Assembly (NCBI GenBank): GCA_963277665.1
Contig: OY728131.1
Location: 1,392,486,688-1,392,550,687, forward strand
Source: Viscum album
Taxonomy: Eukaryota; Streptophyta; Magnoliopsida; Santalales; Viscaceae
DNA length: 64,000 nucleotides
Reading direction: 5' to 3'
The position numbers were made by a program, and so were the translations under genes. Shown here piece by piece: positions 23,611 to 35,559 of the stretch. Within the stretch, counting starts at the first letter, position 1; the number at the start of each line of letters is the position of its first letter. The notes beneath the pieces are model-generated. The model was not told the DNA's origin and ran no database searches. It saw only the letters and a list, made by a program, of their open reading frames with translations.

Positions 23611-23944
23611 AAGGATTCCCACACTTGGTGTGCATGAGTTCTAGAGATTCTTCTCCTCATACCATTTTTCATAACTTAACCTCCATGAAATCCCATAAAG
23701 AAGTAACCCAAAGGATCGTTGTGTCTTAAGGGTTCCAACATGATAGACGGTGCGTCAATCTAATGCTCGATCTATATGTTATAGGTACAAAGGTAAATAG
23801 GACCTGGTTGGATTCGAGTCCGATCCAACACAGATGTACTCTAACTTCTTCCAAAACTCAAGTAGAGTATCAAAAAAGTACCACCTCATCATAAGGGTCC
23901 TCATGCCATAGACATCGTTTCAATCTGATGCATGGTCTATGAGT

Positions 23945-24560
23945 TACATCAGTTTTAGTGAAACAGGGTCGGTCGGGTCCAGGTCTGGTAGGGGTCTCGC
24001 CCGGTCAGCCTGTTGGGCCCGCAGGTCTGGCTCGGATGGTGGGCCCGTACCAGCCAGTGGTTCCAACCCTCCTATAGAACTCGACCCATGGGGTGTGGGC
24101 CAATCACGCTGGACCGGACACATGCATCCGGTTCACCTAGCTGGCAGTGCCTGCAGGGTGCTTCACCATCTCCTGAAATGGTTGGAAAGAGCCGTCTATT
24201 GTACGCGTCCAGCCGAGTGGCCTGAGTGGGCCGCTCTTCTCCATGTAAAGCATTAGTGTCGCATCCTCTACACACTAAGGCCATGGGCCACATCACCTTA
24301 CCTTTGTTGTTCCTACAGAACCTTACCTTCGTGGTGCATGTGGCCGCCACCTTCTCTACACGGTCAGCACGGGCCAGCCGTCACCGCCGATTGTCGGTGG
24401 TGCCACGCCAGCGGATCCTCCCGAGGACCACCAAAGATTCTCTGGTGGTCCTTTTTTCTTCTCGTCTACACCAAAGAGACGCTCAGGTCACTGCCTTCAC
24501 TGCGAGCACCTTGAATTATCCTTTCCTACTCGTTGCTCGGTTTCCCATGAAGAATAGAAA
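23945..24560. other. GC-rich block in the middle of the R6 LTR
   Basis: About 600 bases visibly richer in G and C and in CpG than anything else in the window; the reading frames at 23939-24657 are a by-product of this. It lies mid-LTR, where promoter and transcription start of such LTRs often lie. No host gene similarity was recognised. Confidence 0.6.
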
Positions 24561-25527
24561 ATATCCAAGTGGGGTGGAGGGTCCAGGCCTTGTCCAGATT
24601 GTCTCGTTCCCTCCGCGTTATCATTTTATCAAGTTATTGATAACAATCATCATATAGAAAAATAAAATCCCAATTCAGGACCCCGAAAAAACCTCCCGCA
24701 AGACCAAACGAGTCACAGATCAACCCATTAGTCAGTTGATCCACGTTTTTTGTTTTTTTTTAAGAATGTAAAAGTGGAATCATTAAACACATAAAGTAAT
24801 TAAAACCCCTAATTGGATTTTATGGAATAAACTATGGACTAAGAAAGGGATTCTATATTCATTGTCATTTGACGTTCTTCTCCGACTGTTCATCTCTGAA
24901 TTGATTCCTCTAATGATCGTTGTCTGTTCACCATTATTCATTAGAGAGGAAAGTCATTGGCATCACATCAGAGGTTTCCCACGATTGATAATTCATTTTC
25001 CAATTGATTTATTATATAAAATGAAACAATCTCCATGTTGTTTTCATTAATATATTTTATTAATTAACCTTAATTAATGCACCATTAATTATGTTAGTGT
25101 TGTGGTTTCACAACAAAAGTAACTGGTCATTAAATGTCTCTCATTTAATGATCTTCATTACACTATGGTTCTTAGAACCATTGCTCAATGGTTGAAGAAA
25201 GAATAAAATAACTCATTTAGTTATTTTATTATTTTTCTGAAAAGTCCAAAATTTAACTTTTCCTTCCAACCCTTTCTAGAAAAAGTTAAGCTTCACCTAA
25301 ATGAATCTGGGAGATATGAATTCAATAGTTCCCTCAGATTTTTAATCCTAGCACCAGTTAAAAATATAGAAAAACCCCATGATACGTTTACTGAACTTAC
25401 CTTAATAGAAGTTAAAAATTCTATTCTAGGCTCACTGAGCCTCGGAATCATGTGTCGTCGATTTACACAGCCTCGAAACAAGTCCATATAACAAAGAAAA
25501 TTATACCGAATTTTTAGGCCTTTACCA

Positions 25528-26465
25528 AAGTTGTGTTCCCTGCACACAGGGTCAAAAAAATACATATAAAATAGTAGATATCCCCTTAATTTTATAAAAA
25601 ACTAAACACTCAATGAAAATTGGAGATCTGGTCACACAAGTGGTGAGAGCGTGTAAGTCGTAAGTTGTGAAGAGGTTGCGCACCAGAATGGATTTGCACG
25701 CCAATAGTGATTTGGTTGTAAAAATGGAATGTTGCACATGATTAAAGTGGCACGAAATTTGGTTTTCCATGATAAAGGTGACACTTTATCACCATTCTTA
25801 AGGTATTATTCAAGTCAACCTACGGTTGCACAAAACATTAATTTTTACTAATACATTGGTGGCAAAGTGGTATTCATCAGTGGATGAAAGTGGGACTTCA
25901 ATAGAGAATCTACTTATATTGGAGGATGAATTCATTAGAGATAATGAAGTGAACAAAAAATATATATACTATGAGAGGATCCTTTCTAAGAGTAGTGAGT
26001 TAAGGAAGATGAATATTTTTATCCTTCCTACTGGCAGTGAGCTAGAGAAAAATACATAGGGAGTCACCCTTGGGAATGTAGTGAGAAAACCCTAAATCTT
26101 GTAAAGGTAGTGAGCCTGGCCATAGAAGTGATCTAGCCCGAACATCATTGTTGGTAGTGAAACTTAGTGAGTTTTTTACAATAAGAATATTGTAATTATA
26201 TGCTCCTTGAATGTTGCCCAGTGAGGTTGAACCGATTAAAAATCAATGTGTCATTGTTGTTGCTTTATTTATTTGATTTCAATGCATTATCATCAGAAAT
26301 AATTAAAAAGGAAATAATAAACATTAACATTAAATATTATAATAATCAATCCTTGTAATAAAGAGTTCAAGGCCAGTGGAGCAGGATGATTTTTTAAAAG
26401 AATATCCATTCCCTAATTTCACCCCCCCCCCCTTTCATGGTATATAGGCCCCTTTTAGATGTAAC
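25528..26465 (+). repeat. R4: Copia-type LTR, right part
   Basis: The stretch 26080-26290, with its TAGTGA and GTGAGGTTGAACCG blocks and a TGTTGTTGCTTTATTTATTTG run, and the TTTCACCCCCCCCC end resemble the R-U5 part of plant Copia LTRs. The likely end is TAACA at 26465, after which R2 LTR sequence resumes. A run of 11 C is at 26422-26432. The frame at 25826-26059 is not recognised. Confidence 0.45.
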
Positions 26466-26503
26466 AGTTTGGTTAAATGTTATTCTTTCACGGGGCTTAT
26501 GAT
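26466..26503 (+). repeat. R2 5' LTR, piece 3
   Basis: A 38-base scrap between two insertions, matching 3' LTR sequence near 51680-51715 (TTAAATGTTATT, GGTTTATGAT). Its last five bases, ATGAT, are the left target duplication of R7. Confidence 0.7.
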
Positions 26504-28042
26504 TGTTGGATCGTAATGTATATGTAGATGGAACAATACATGAGGGGGTGAATTATAGGTTTAAAAACATTTCTTTTTTATACTGGAAGTAATTTAGTTT
26601 AAAATAATTAAAACTATCCAATTAAAAACACCTCTTAATGTATTATATCGTTAATTGAAAAGGTCCCCTGGTCCTATGGATAAAGTATCGTAATTAGTAG
26701 TTTATGATAAATATTCTACTAGTCATAATTGAAATTAATCATATTCACAGTAAGAAAAAAAATTAATCAGAGTAAGCTTAATATGGATCGTAATGACAAT
26801 GGTTATGATAAACATAGTAAAATAATTAATGATTCTATAATAAACCTCAGAGAATCGTATAGAGTAAATGAATTGATTATAATCATATAAATTGTTATTA
26901 AAAATATCATAATCACAAAATATAGAATAGAAAAATGAATATATAATATAATTAACTTTCTAATAAAATGTAGTGTAAATGTGAAACAAGTAAATGATTA
27001 CAATTCCTTTAACCCAAATAGAAGGGTTTCCAATAACCATGGATAGAGGTCCCTTTTTTGATACATTCAACAAATTTTGTCTGACCCACACCAAGGTAAT
27101 CCCTCAATACAATGATTGAACCCTATCTTGTTATACCCACAAGCCCTCAACCAAGAAGATGATTGGAACCTCTGACTTCCTAGCTTTGGAAGCCCTCTAT
27201 ATTCAAAAATCAGCATATCTCTCTTCCTATCCAAAGAATCCCTCAATCATAGTCACAACAATAGACATCTCACAAAGACAAATTAAATCTCCTAAGAGTC
27301 ACAAGTAAATAGAACAAGAAGTTCACAACTTTTAAACTTCAAGGTTTTCACACGTAGAAGTAATTTTTTAGAGCTCTCATAGAGTGTCCAAATTCATCAG
27401 TAGAAACACCAACCTGAGCTCATTCAAATGAAAAGGTATTTATAGGCCTTTTCTGAAGGGTCTTTTTGATCTCTAATGTTCATATTTTCTCCTAAATTCT
27501 TGGAGGGACTTGGAAAACTAGCACTCCAATGGTAATCTTATAACTAAAATAATTACATCATTTTAAATCTATATTGAAACAGAATACATGACATAATTTT
27601 GATTTAAAAGTTTTTCTTTCATTACAATAATGTTTTCTGGATACCAAAAACTAAATGAAAAAGGGTTCGATGATTTTAGTTATGAGATTCAGTATGATTT
27701 TTACCATTATGAAAATTATTATCAGTACATAACACTATATAGTTTGTATGATAAAATTATCTTCATTGTGTACGATATAAATTTTATCCAATATCATTAC
27801 GATAATCATGGAATGAATCATTTTTACAAAACACAAGAGTACGATTATTATTGTATGAATATGAAAAAATTGTATTGATAAAATATAAAATAAGTCTTAG
27901 TGAAAGTATGGTAAAAAAAGATTTGATTCAATTCTTAAACTTCTTTTATATAAAAGAGTTATTAATTAGGTATTTAAGAAAGTGTTTTTGATTTCTAAAA
28001 CAAAAGGAATAGAGAAGTCAAAAGAAAAAATTTCACCCAATA
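26504..28042 (-). repeat. R7 3' LTR
   Basis: About 1.54 kb, colinear with 37130-37378 plus 43136-44423. It starts TGTTGGATCG on the plus strand and contains GAGGGGGTGAATTATAGG near 26545, which recurs at 37170. A purine stretch (GGAGAA on the minus strand) directly precedes it at 28043-28048. Confidence 0.85.
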
Positions 28043-28594
28043 TTCTCCATATTTTTGGAAAGCGCATACCATAAGTCTACAAAGTAATATTAGTATGAAA
28101 AACTAAGGTTAAAAAAATTTAAAGAACAATCATATTCTGAAGTAAGCACTTATATTAATCTCCCTTTTATTTTTAAAACAATTCTTCTAAATAATATGTT
28201 GAATAAAACTAACTCCTTCTTAGGATAACAATCCCTAATAATTCTATTTCTTATTTTTCTTTTTTCTTTTTTCTTTTTTCTTTTAAAAAAAATAACACCC
28301 CTTGCTAAAGGCATTCTCCTGCTGTTATTATCATTCTTCCATTCTCCCCTTGTCAAATACACTCTCCCCTTTATAAATAATTCTTTCCCTTTGTGATTTA
28401 CAAAAAGGAATTGGGTAAAAATTTTAATTCCTAGAAAAGTATTATAGATAAAAAAAATACATGATAAAATAATTAATTTTATCATCTAGAATAAGTGAAA
28501 GAAAATTCATCCAAAAAAATGAAAAACATTAAATGAAAATGTTAGTAGACATCAAAGTCTTTCATTTATGTTTCAAAAACTAATTCAACCAGAG

Positions 28595-31026
28595 TTCAAA
28601 AAATATATTTCTTCTCCATTTTCTTCTCCTTCATCATGAGATCTAAGAAAATAGTCTAAATTTTCATTAATTAATTTCTCTCATCCATTATCTCATCAAT
28701 AGATTCCTTCGAAGATCTAAAAATATCTTCCTATTGTTCAAAAAACTGGCCCTGGGTAACAATATTTTTCTCCTATGATTGCAACGTTTCTTCTAGAGTA
28801 TGAATTTGGTCTTCTTGAGATTTTATTTTATGATCCTCAACTTCAATCCTATCGGTTAGAAAGACATTTTGATTTTCCAAATTGATTCTCTCATATTTGT
28901 AAAACATTAACATTGAGACTTATAATTGAATAACCTCTAAATTCCTTTTGATCTCTTTGAATTCTCAGGATTGAAAATCATTTGGGTTTTTCATGTCTTT
29001 CATTTTTCGAGCAGTATCACTTTCCAATTTTTTGAATGCAACTATAAATTCTTTCAAAAGTATTCTAATATCCTCATTTGGCTCTTCATGAAGTTTGATA
29101 CTTGAATTAGATTTATTTGACCACTTCACCACTTTACTATAAGCATTTATATATTTCTTATAACTTTCATCAATCACATTAAAATTGGCCTCAATCCTTA
29201 TTAGTATTTTTCTTCAAATAGTGATTGAGTATGATATTTTATTTTGGTTATCCATAAGAAAATCAGTTTTACATTCAATACTTGGGAGATATGGAATTAT
29301 CTTTTAAATTCTCTTTAGGTCTTCAACAACATAACAATTTCTTTTAAAATAAATTTTTTGGTGTGAATCAGTATCTTCCTCGTAATCAAAAAGCTCTCTA
29401 GAATGAGTTTCAACATCATCTTCTTCCAAATCCTGATTAAAAACTTCATCGATCCGAGTATCTTCTTCTTTATCTGAAATATGAATGAATTTCTGAACAT
29501 GGGTTTTCTAGAAATATTTCTTGAAAGACTATACTCCTATAGATGGTAAGTTTCAATGATTATCTTCTAAATATCTTACAGTCATTCAATCGGATTAATA
29601 TTTTTCTTCCTGACTAGCATCTTTATCATTGTCATCTTCCACTTCATTATCATATTCCTCCTTTTCTTATTTTTCCTTTTCTTATTTTTCCTCATATTCA
29701 TTTCTTTCTACCTCTTCTCTGAGATACTCATATATCAACCTCATTTCATTGTCTTCTTGTTCTTCTTAGAATTATTTTTGAGTATCCTTTGGTGGAGCCG
29801 ATTCTTTACCAACTATTTTCTTCTTCTTTCCCTTGTCTTTGACATAGGAAGTGATTGTTTCTTCTTGAATTTATTCCCTTATAGATATTATAGAACTATA
29901 CATTTAAACTACATTTAATACCTTAACAACATAAAAAATCATCTTTTTTCAACATCTTTTTCATCTCTTATTCTTTGATATTTTCTTGAGTCTGGATTTT
30001 TTTAGCTAAGGATTCTACTGGATTAAGACCAAATTGAGGGTCTCCTTCTTTTCCTTCAGCATGATCCTTTCTCCATTTTTCATCTATTTTATCATTTTAT
30101 TTATTTTACTTCATTAATTTAACTACATAATTGGACTTATATTTATTTTCATTCTCATAGAAATTGGAACTAATTATATTGGAATACCTTGACGTCCTTG
30201 AACTATTTATTTTGGAACTTCAGTGATAACATCTTTGAAAAAAATATTTGATTCTAAATTGAAGTAAAATTTCAACCTCTTTGTTGTATTATCACTAATC
30301 CAAGAAATGTCAAAATTTATCAACACTAACTTGAGTGGGAGATTATAGGAATCCAAACATTCCAAAATCAACAAACTCAAAATTGTGGGAAACATAATTA
30401 GTTAATAATTAATTTCTCCTCACTATAAATTAGTTAGGGTTAAAAAAATGTAACCCATTAAAATTTATCTTCCTCATATTCACCAAATAATAAATAATAA
30501 ACACATCTAAAACCTTAATAGTTTCTCTTTCACCTTTTCTAGTTATTATAAATCATTGCATCAAGAGTATTTTAAGTAGATTATCTTTTGAAAGATGAGT
30601 AGTTTCCTTTTGTCTTAATGAATATCAACAAAGATATTTCTCATCCCTTTATTTTTTGAAGGTTCCTTTTACTTTAAACATCTTCTGAAAATAGCAAAAA
30701 TCCTCACCTTCTAATTCTACACTAAGAAAAATAGAAAATTGATTTTCTAATATAGTAATCTCTCTATCGTATATTGAAAATTTTACTTTTAAATCACTAT
30801 CAAATTTCACATTACTATAAAATTGTATGACGTTGTCAACAATAATATGATCTTGATAAGTTTTGGGTTTCTCTAGACAAATAGATTCTCATACTTGGAA
30901 TTGAATAATTATTTTCAACAAAGAGTCATACTTATCATAAAACTATGTTTTGAAAAACTTTTCTTTGAAAAAATTCATAGCTGAGAAATATTTCAGAGCA
31001 ACCAGATTCTTTACATTCTGAGACAT
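28595..31026 (-). pseudogene. R7 third ORF: long sense frame after pol, function unknown
   Basis: Starts ATGTCTCAGAAT at 31026 and can be followed for about 800 codons with some frame changes. N-terminal part (to about 30200): DFCYFQKMF, then a helix-rich block with TRKGERETIKVLDVFIIYYL and NMRKINFNGL, a pattern reminiscent of plant transposon ORF1 or env-position proteins (my impression, unverified). Middle (about 29880-29250): rich in E, D and K, for example REEVERNEYEE and EVEDDNDKDASQEEK. C-terminal part (29250-28595): long amphipathic helix text such as KKLESDTARKMKDM, DRIEVEDHKIKSQED and QIHTLEETLQS, typical of a coiled coil. No signal peptide or membrane segment was seen. Most stops are CAA, CAG or CGA changed by one C-to-T. 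It occupies the place of env-like ORFs in some Copia elements. Confidence 0.7.
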
Positions 31027-31489
31027 GGTGTGAGAGGTTTCAGAAGATTCTAAAATGAGTACGATGGAAAAATTTGTGAATGAAAAACATCAGACTCAAC
31101 TACTTGAAGACCAGAAGAAGTTTGGTGCAAAGTGGAAGACAACTGATGTGGGATAAGGTAAGGGGTCCCTTTATATAGGTGAAGTAAATATGAACATTGG
31201 GGTTTGACAGCTCATATTAGAACAAAAAGAACCAACGGTTGAAAAATATTGAAATTTTGAGGTTTTTATTATTAAAAGAATAGATTTATCGTATCTATAA
31301 TGAATCTAATAATGTTTTAAAAATAAGTACCTATAATCAGAATAGAAATGAAAATTAAAAAAATCCAGATTAGAAATTGTACCTTTTAGAGTCTCAAGGT
31401 AGAACTATTGGTATAGATTAATTATTAATCAAAATAAAATTGAATGATACTTTTGAATATGAAAAAAATGACTACAAAAAATTTGAAGA

Positions 31490-31720
31490 AATTTGAGTAC
31501 TAGAAATATGAGTATGGAAAATATGAGTATGAAAAATTCTGGGTATGGAAAATTCTGCGTATAAAAATTTCTGAGTATGAAAATTTCTTATTATGAAAAT
31601 TTTTTAGTACAAAAAATTCTGAGTGTAAAAATTTCTATGTACAAAAAATTTCTGAGAACAAAAAATTTCAGTATAAAAGTTTCTGAGTATGAATACTTAT
31701 GAGTACGGATATTTCTGAGA
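31490..31720. repeat. Degenerate ~19-21 bp minisatellite in R7
   Basis: About a dozen units of a GAGTATGAAAATTTCT-like sequence with alternating GAGTATGAAAA, GTACAAAAAA and TCTGAG blocks. It lies between the end of pol and the third ORF. The frame at 31591-31824 is its translation, not a gene. Confidence 0.7.
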
Positions 31721-31849
31721 AAAGAAAAGAAAAGAAAATTTTCAATCATATGTACTCCCCCTTTGAAAAGGAGTAAATTAATGTAAGGAGATAATTTAAA
31801 CAAGAAGTGTATATGAATGATCACTTTACAATTATCATTCCAAGATTCT

Positions 31850-34800
31850 ATTTAATTTATTCAAATATATTGGAAGGTAATTGTTTTGTAAATATATCAT
31901 CAAGTTGTTCTTGCATTTTGGTTATTTGTAAAATGATATCTTCTTTAAGGGGGTGATCCCTAATAAAGTGATGCCTAATATCTATGTTTTTTAAATAAAT
32001 TAATGTGAAAGGTTTTTGAGTAATTCTGTAGCACTAGTGCTATCAAATAGTATTTTATTTTTATTAAAACTCATGTCATTATCAATCATTTTGTGGTTCA
32101 TCCACAACACTTGAGCACAAAAACATCCAACTTCCACAAATTCAGCTTCAGCAGTGAAATGTTCTACTGAGTGTTGTTTCTTACAAGATCAATAAGCTAA
32201 TGAATCACCTAAGAAATGAAAAGTTTTGGATATACTTTTTCATTCCATTATAAGACCACCAATGTCATCATCTGACAAATAATTCAATTCAAAATCATTT
32301 TCAGAAGAGTAAATATGTCTCAAATCCATAGTCCCTTTTAGAAAATGAAAACTTATTTTTATAACTTTTAAATTGTACTGTTTTGGATTTTCTTGATACC
32401 ATTAACATAATCATAATGAAAATATTAAGTTTGGATAACTAGATGTTACCTATAGTAGGATTACTATCATGCCTCTAAAATATGTTTGATCAACTGGTTT
32501 CTCATCTTCATCAAGATCAAGAGTATTTGAAGTACAGATTAGAGTATTAATAATTTTAGTATCTCCATATCCATACTTTTTACGAAGATATTTAATATAC
32601 TTATATTGATATATATAGGTTCCTTATGGTTTTTGAGAAATTTGATAACCAAGAAAGAATGTTAACTCACCCATCATATTCATTTAAAAGTCATATTTCA
32701 TAGGTTTTGTAAAAGAATCTATTAAAGATTGCTGATTTTATCCCAATATAATGTCATCAACATAAATTGGAATAATTAAAAAAATTTATTTTCTTTCTTT
32801 ATAAAAGTGGTTTGATCAGTAGTTCCCTTAATATAATTATTTTGAAGAAAAAATCTTGTTAATCTATTATTACAAGCTCTGGGGGCTTGTTTAAGAATAT
32901 ATAAATATTTGGTAAGTTTGTAAATTTATTAAAGATGTTTTGTTTCTTCAAAACCATTTGGTTGTTCAAAAAAACATCCTCTTGTACAAATCCATTAAAG
33001 AAATAACACTTCACATCCATTTAAAAAAGTTTGAATTTAAATAATGTTGTAAAGGATAATATGATTTGGATAGATTCAAGTCCATCTATTGGATAATAGG
33101 TTTCTTCATAATATATTCCCTCTTGTTGATTATAACCTTTAGAAATTATTCTTACTTTATTTCTTACAATGACTCTATTTTCATCACATTTGTTTCTAAA
33201 ACCCCATTTTACTCTAATTATAGAGGTTTATTTAGGTCTTTCAACTAAGGTAAAAAATTAATTCTTGTCGAATTCATTTAGTTTATCTTGCATTTATTTT
33301 ATCCAATCTTCATCACATAATTCCTCATATTTCATTTAGTTTCTAATTAATAAAGCAATTCTAGAGGTTCTACTTCATTTCTCAAGGAAATTCTAGTCCT
33401 TATAGGTTTATTTACATAACCAATGATAATATCACTAGGATTATTCTTAATAAACAATTTATTTGGGTTTTGTAAAGCCTATTCATCACCATAAGGTAGA
33501 AAGTATTCAGGAGTTAATAATTCAAAAAAAATTCTTCATTATTCTCCTTATTATAAGAGTATTTTATCAATGGATGATAATTAGTTTTTGAAAACACATC
33601 AAAATATTTAGTTTGGGAATGTTTAAAAACTAATGTATCGGTTATATCAAATTTTACATGTACTGATTCTTCAATAGTATAAGAGTTTTTATTGAAAACT
33701 CTATAATCCTTATAGGTATTGGAATAGCCTAATTATATACCTTCATTGGATTTGGGTGCAAATTTATGTAAATTATATTTTGTATTTAGAATTAATACTT
33801 TGCATCTAAATATTATAAAGTATGAGACTTTTGGTTTTCCTCTTATCCATAACTCATAAGTTATTTTGTTAAGAAATGGTCAAATTAAAATTTTATTTAT
33901 AGTATAACATGTAGTACTCAAAGCTTCATCCCAAAAATGTTTAGCAATATAGTATTTAAAATTTTTCTTGTTATCTCTTGAAGAATATGATTTTTTATTT
34001 CAAAAACACCATTTTGTTTAGGAGTTCTATGGGTTGAAATGTTATGTTTAATTACTTTCTTACTATAAAAAATTTCAATATCTAAATTTTCAAATTCTCC
34101 ACCATGATCACTATGAATATTTATGAATGGAAGGTTTTTCTCATTTTTGACATTGGGTAAAAATGTTTTGAAATAGAAATAGACTTCAGATTTCATTATA
34201 AGAAAATAGACCCATGTGTATCTAGTGTAATCATCCACCACAAATACATAGTATTTTCCTCCAATTCATCCATTTTTTATAGGATCCAATAGATACATGA
34301 GAACAAACGATAAAGCATTAGTATTTGAGACCTCGCTAATTGATTTAAATCTTGACTTATGTTACTTTCTATATTAACAAGGTGTGTAGGACCCAATAGA
34401 TACATGTGAACTAACTAAAAATCATTAGTATTTGAAACTTTACAAATTGATTTAAATCTTCACTTATGTTGCTTTCCATATTAAAAAGGTTCACCGACTT
34501 TTGAAGGATCAAATCTAAGATCTGGTGAATCCTTAATAAGTAATTTCTTAGAAAATTTATATTAGTTTCTAAGGTTATAGTTTCCTAACCTTTATTTCCA
34601 TAACCAAGATTGATCTTTCATTACACTAATTAAAGGTAAGTCCTGGCTCCTAAGGTATTCTAAGTAAAGTTTATAAACATTCACTTGCTAATGGGAAGAA
34701 ATAATGAATTCATCCTTGGAATTGTGTAATACACAGATATCATTACTAAAATTCACAAGGTAACCCTCATCACATAATTGACTTATTCTTATAAGGTTTT

Positions 34801-35010
34801 TCTTAAGACCTTTTACAAATTAAACATTTAAAATAAAATCTTTTTCGAGAAGAACACTATTACATATAACAACAATTTTTCCTTAACATTGTATCTAAAG
34901 GAAAATCTTTCAACTTTCATTTCAATAATCTTTTCAAAGAAGTTTTTATTTCCAGTCGTATGTCTAGAATATCCATTATCCAAGTACTATATTTTTTTTT
35001 TGTTGGTAGT
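31850..35010 (-). pseudogene. pol: R7 pol: protease, integrase, reverse transcriptase, RNase H
   Basis: Copia order on the minus strand. The protease has LDNGYSRHTTGNKNF near 34965. The pre-integrase zinc region (about 34640-34480) includes RLGNYNLRN and YGKQHK, with the first histidine and one cysteine lost. Integrase core 34241-33918: VDDYTRYTWVYFL, the second aspartate in HSDHGGEFEN, and HRTPKQNGV. RT (about 33300-32330) has FFEQPNGFEE, LKQAPRA and an intact YVDDI at 32764-32750. RNase H (about 32230-31850) has KKQHSVEHFTAEAEFV and FDSTSATEL, with a decayed EQLDDIFTKQL-like end. Many stops and frame changes make it non-functional. A local 107-bp duplication interrupts the pre-integrase/integrase region (34282-34493). 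Confidence 0.85.
34282..34493 (-). repeat. 107-bp tandem duplication inside R7 integrase
   Basis: Two adjacent copies, from 34282 (GGATCCAATAGATACATG) and from 34389 (GGACCCAATAGATACATG), diverged by several substitutions. On the protein level the segment before the integrase core is repeated, so this copy could not encode a normal integrase even without stops. Confidence 0.75.
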
Positions 35011-35559
35011 TCCATTTTTTTCCTAAACACAAAATAATTAGGTTTTTGGAACCCAAACTTTCCTAGGTCTGGAAATATTAGAAATCAAAATCTTAGGTAT
35101 CAACATTTGTTTTGTAAATGGGATTTGTAGACCCTATAGAATCGATTTTATTTAAGGAACAATTTTTATTCCAATTTCCATTACTTTGACACTTTTTGGA
35201 AAAGGGGAAATTCTTAGTAACAAAATAGTTATTTCTAAAAATAGGTTTTGGGTGAGAGTAACCAATTCAAGAACTATTTTTAAATGTATGAATTTGTTGA
35301 TACATATTATCAAATTTTTATTTTCCAAAGTTATGTTTGACAATAGTTTCCTTAAAGTGAAAATTTAATATTTTAGTTTGATATCTAAATTATTATCCAT
35401 GTAAACATTAAATTTAAAATTGAGTTTTTTCTCTAAAACATTTGTCTTAGATTTGACATTTTTAAATTCCTTATAAATCTTATCCTTCTCAGAATTATCT
35501 TCCTCAAGGTATTTAGAAATGGAAATAATTTGAAAAGATTTTTATCAAGATATTTGGAA

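Larger units (their letters stand above)
22670..25527 (-). repeat. R6: full-length LTR of the R5 family, inverted
   Basis: Plus-strand ends are TGTTATGACTACCCC and GGCCTTTACCA, so on the minus strand it runs TGGTAAAGGCC to GGGTAGTCATAACA, close to the R5 LTR start and a GGTCGTGACA-type end. It is about 2.86 kb. It includes a tandem repeat (23330-23610), a GC-rich block (23945-24560) and a TACTCACCCC stretch near 23105-23130 common in plant Gypsy LTRs. No matching target duplication was found (GCTCG against AAGTT), so it may be a solo LTR or the product of rearrangement. Reading frames within (22717-24657) are not genes. Confidence 0.65.

Noticed and set aside
24226..24657. 143-codon frame in the GC-rich block of R6
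   Set aside because: High GC content lengthens random frames; overlapping frames exist in several phases on both strands and no domain is visible.
26422..26432. Run of 11 cytosines as an assembly error or regulatory element
   Set aside because: Plant Copia LTRs commonly have a TTCACCCCCC block at this position; slippage explains the length.
31490..31720. Regularly spaced repeats resembling a CRISPR array
   Set aside because: Units are degenerate and directly joined without unique spacers, and the context is a plant retrotransposon; it is a minisatellite.
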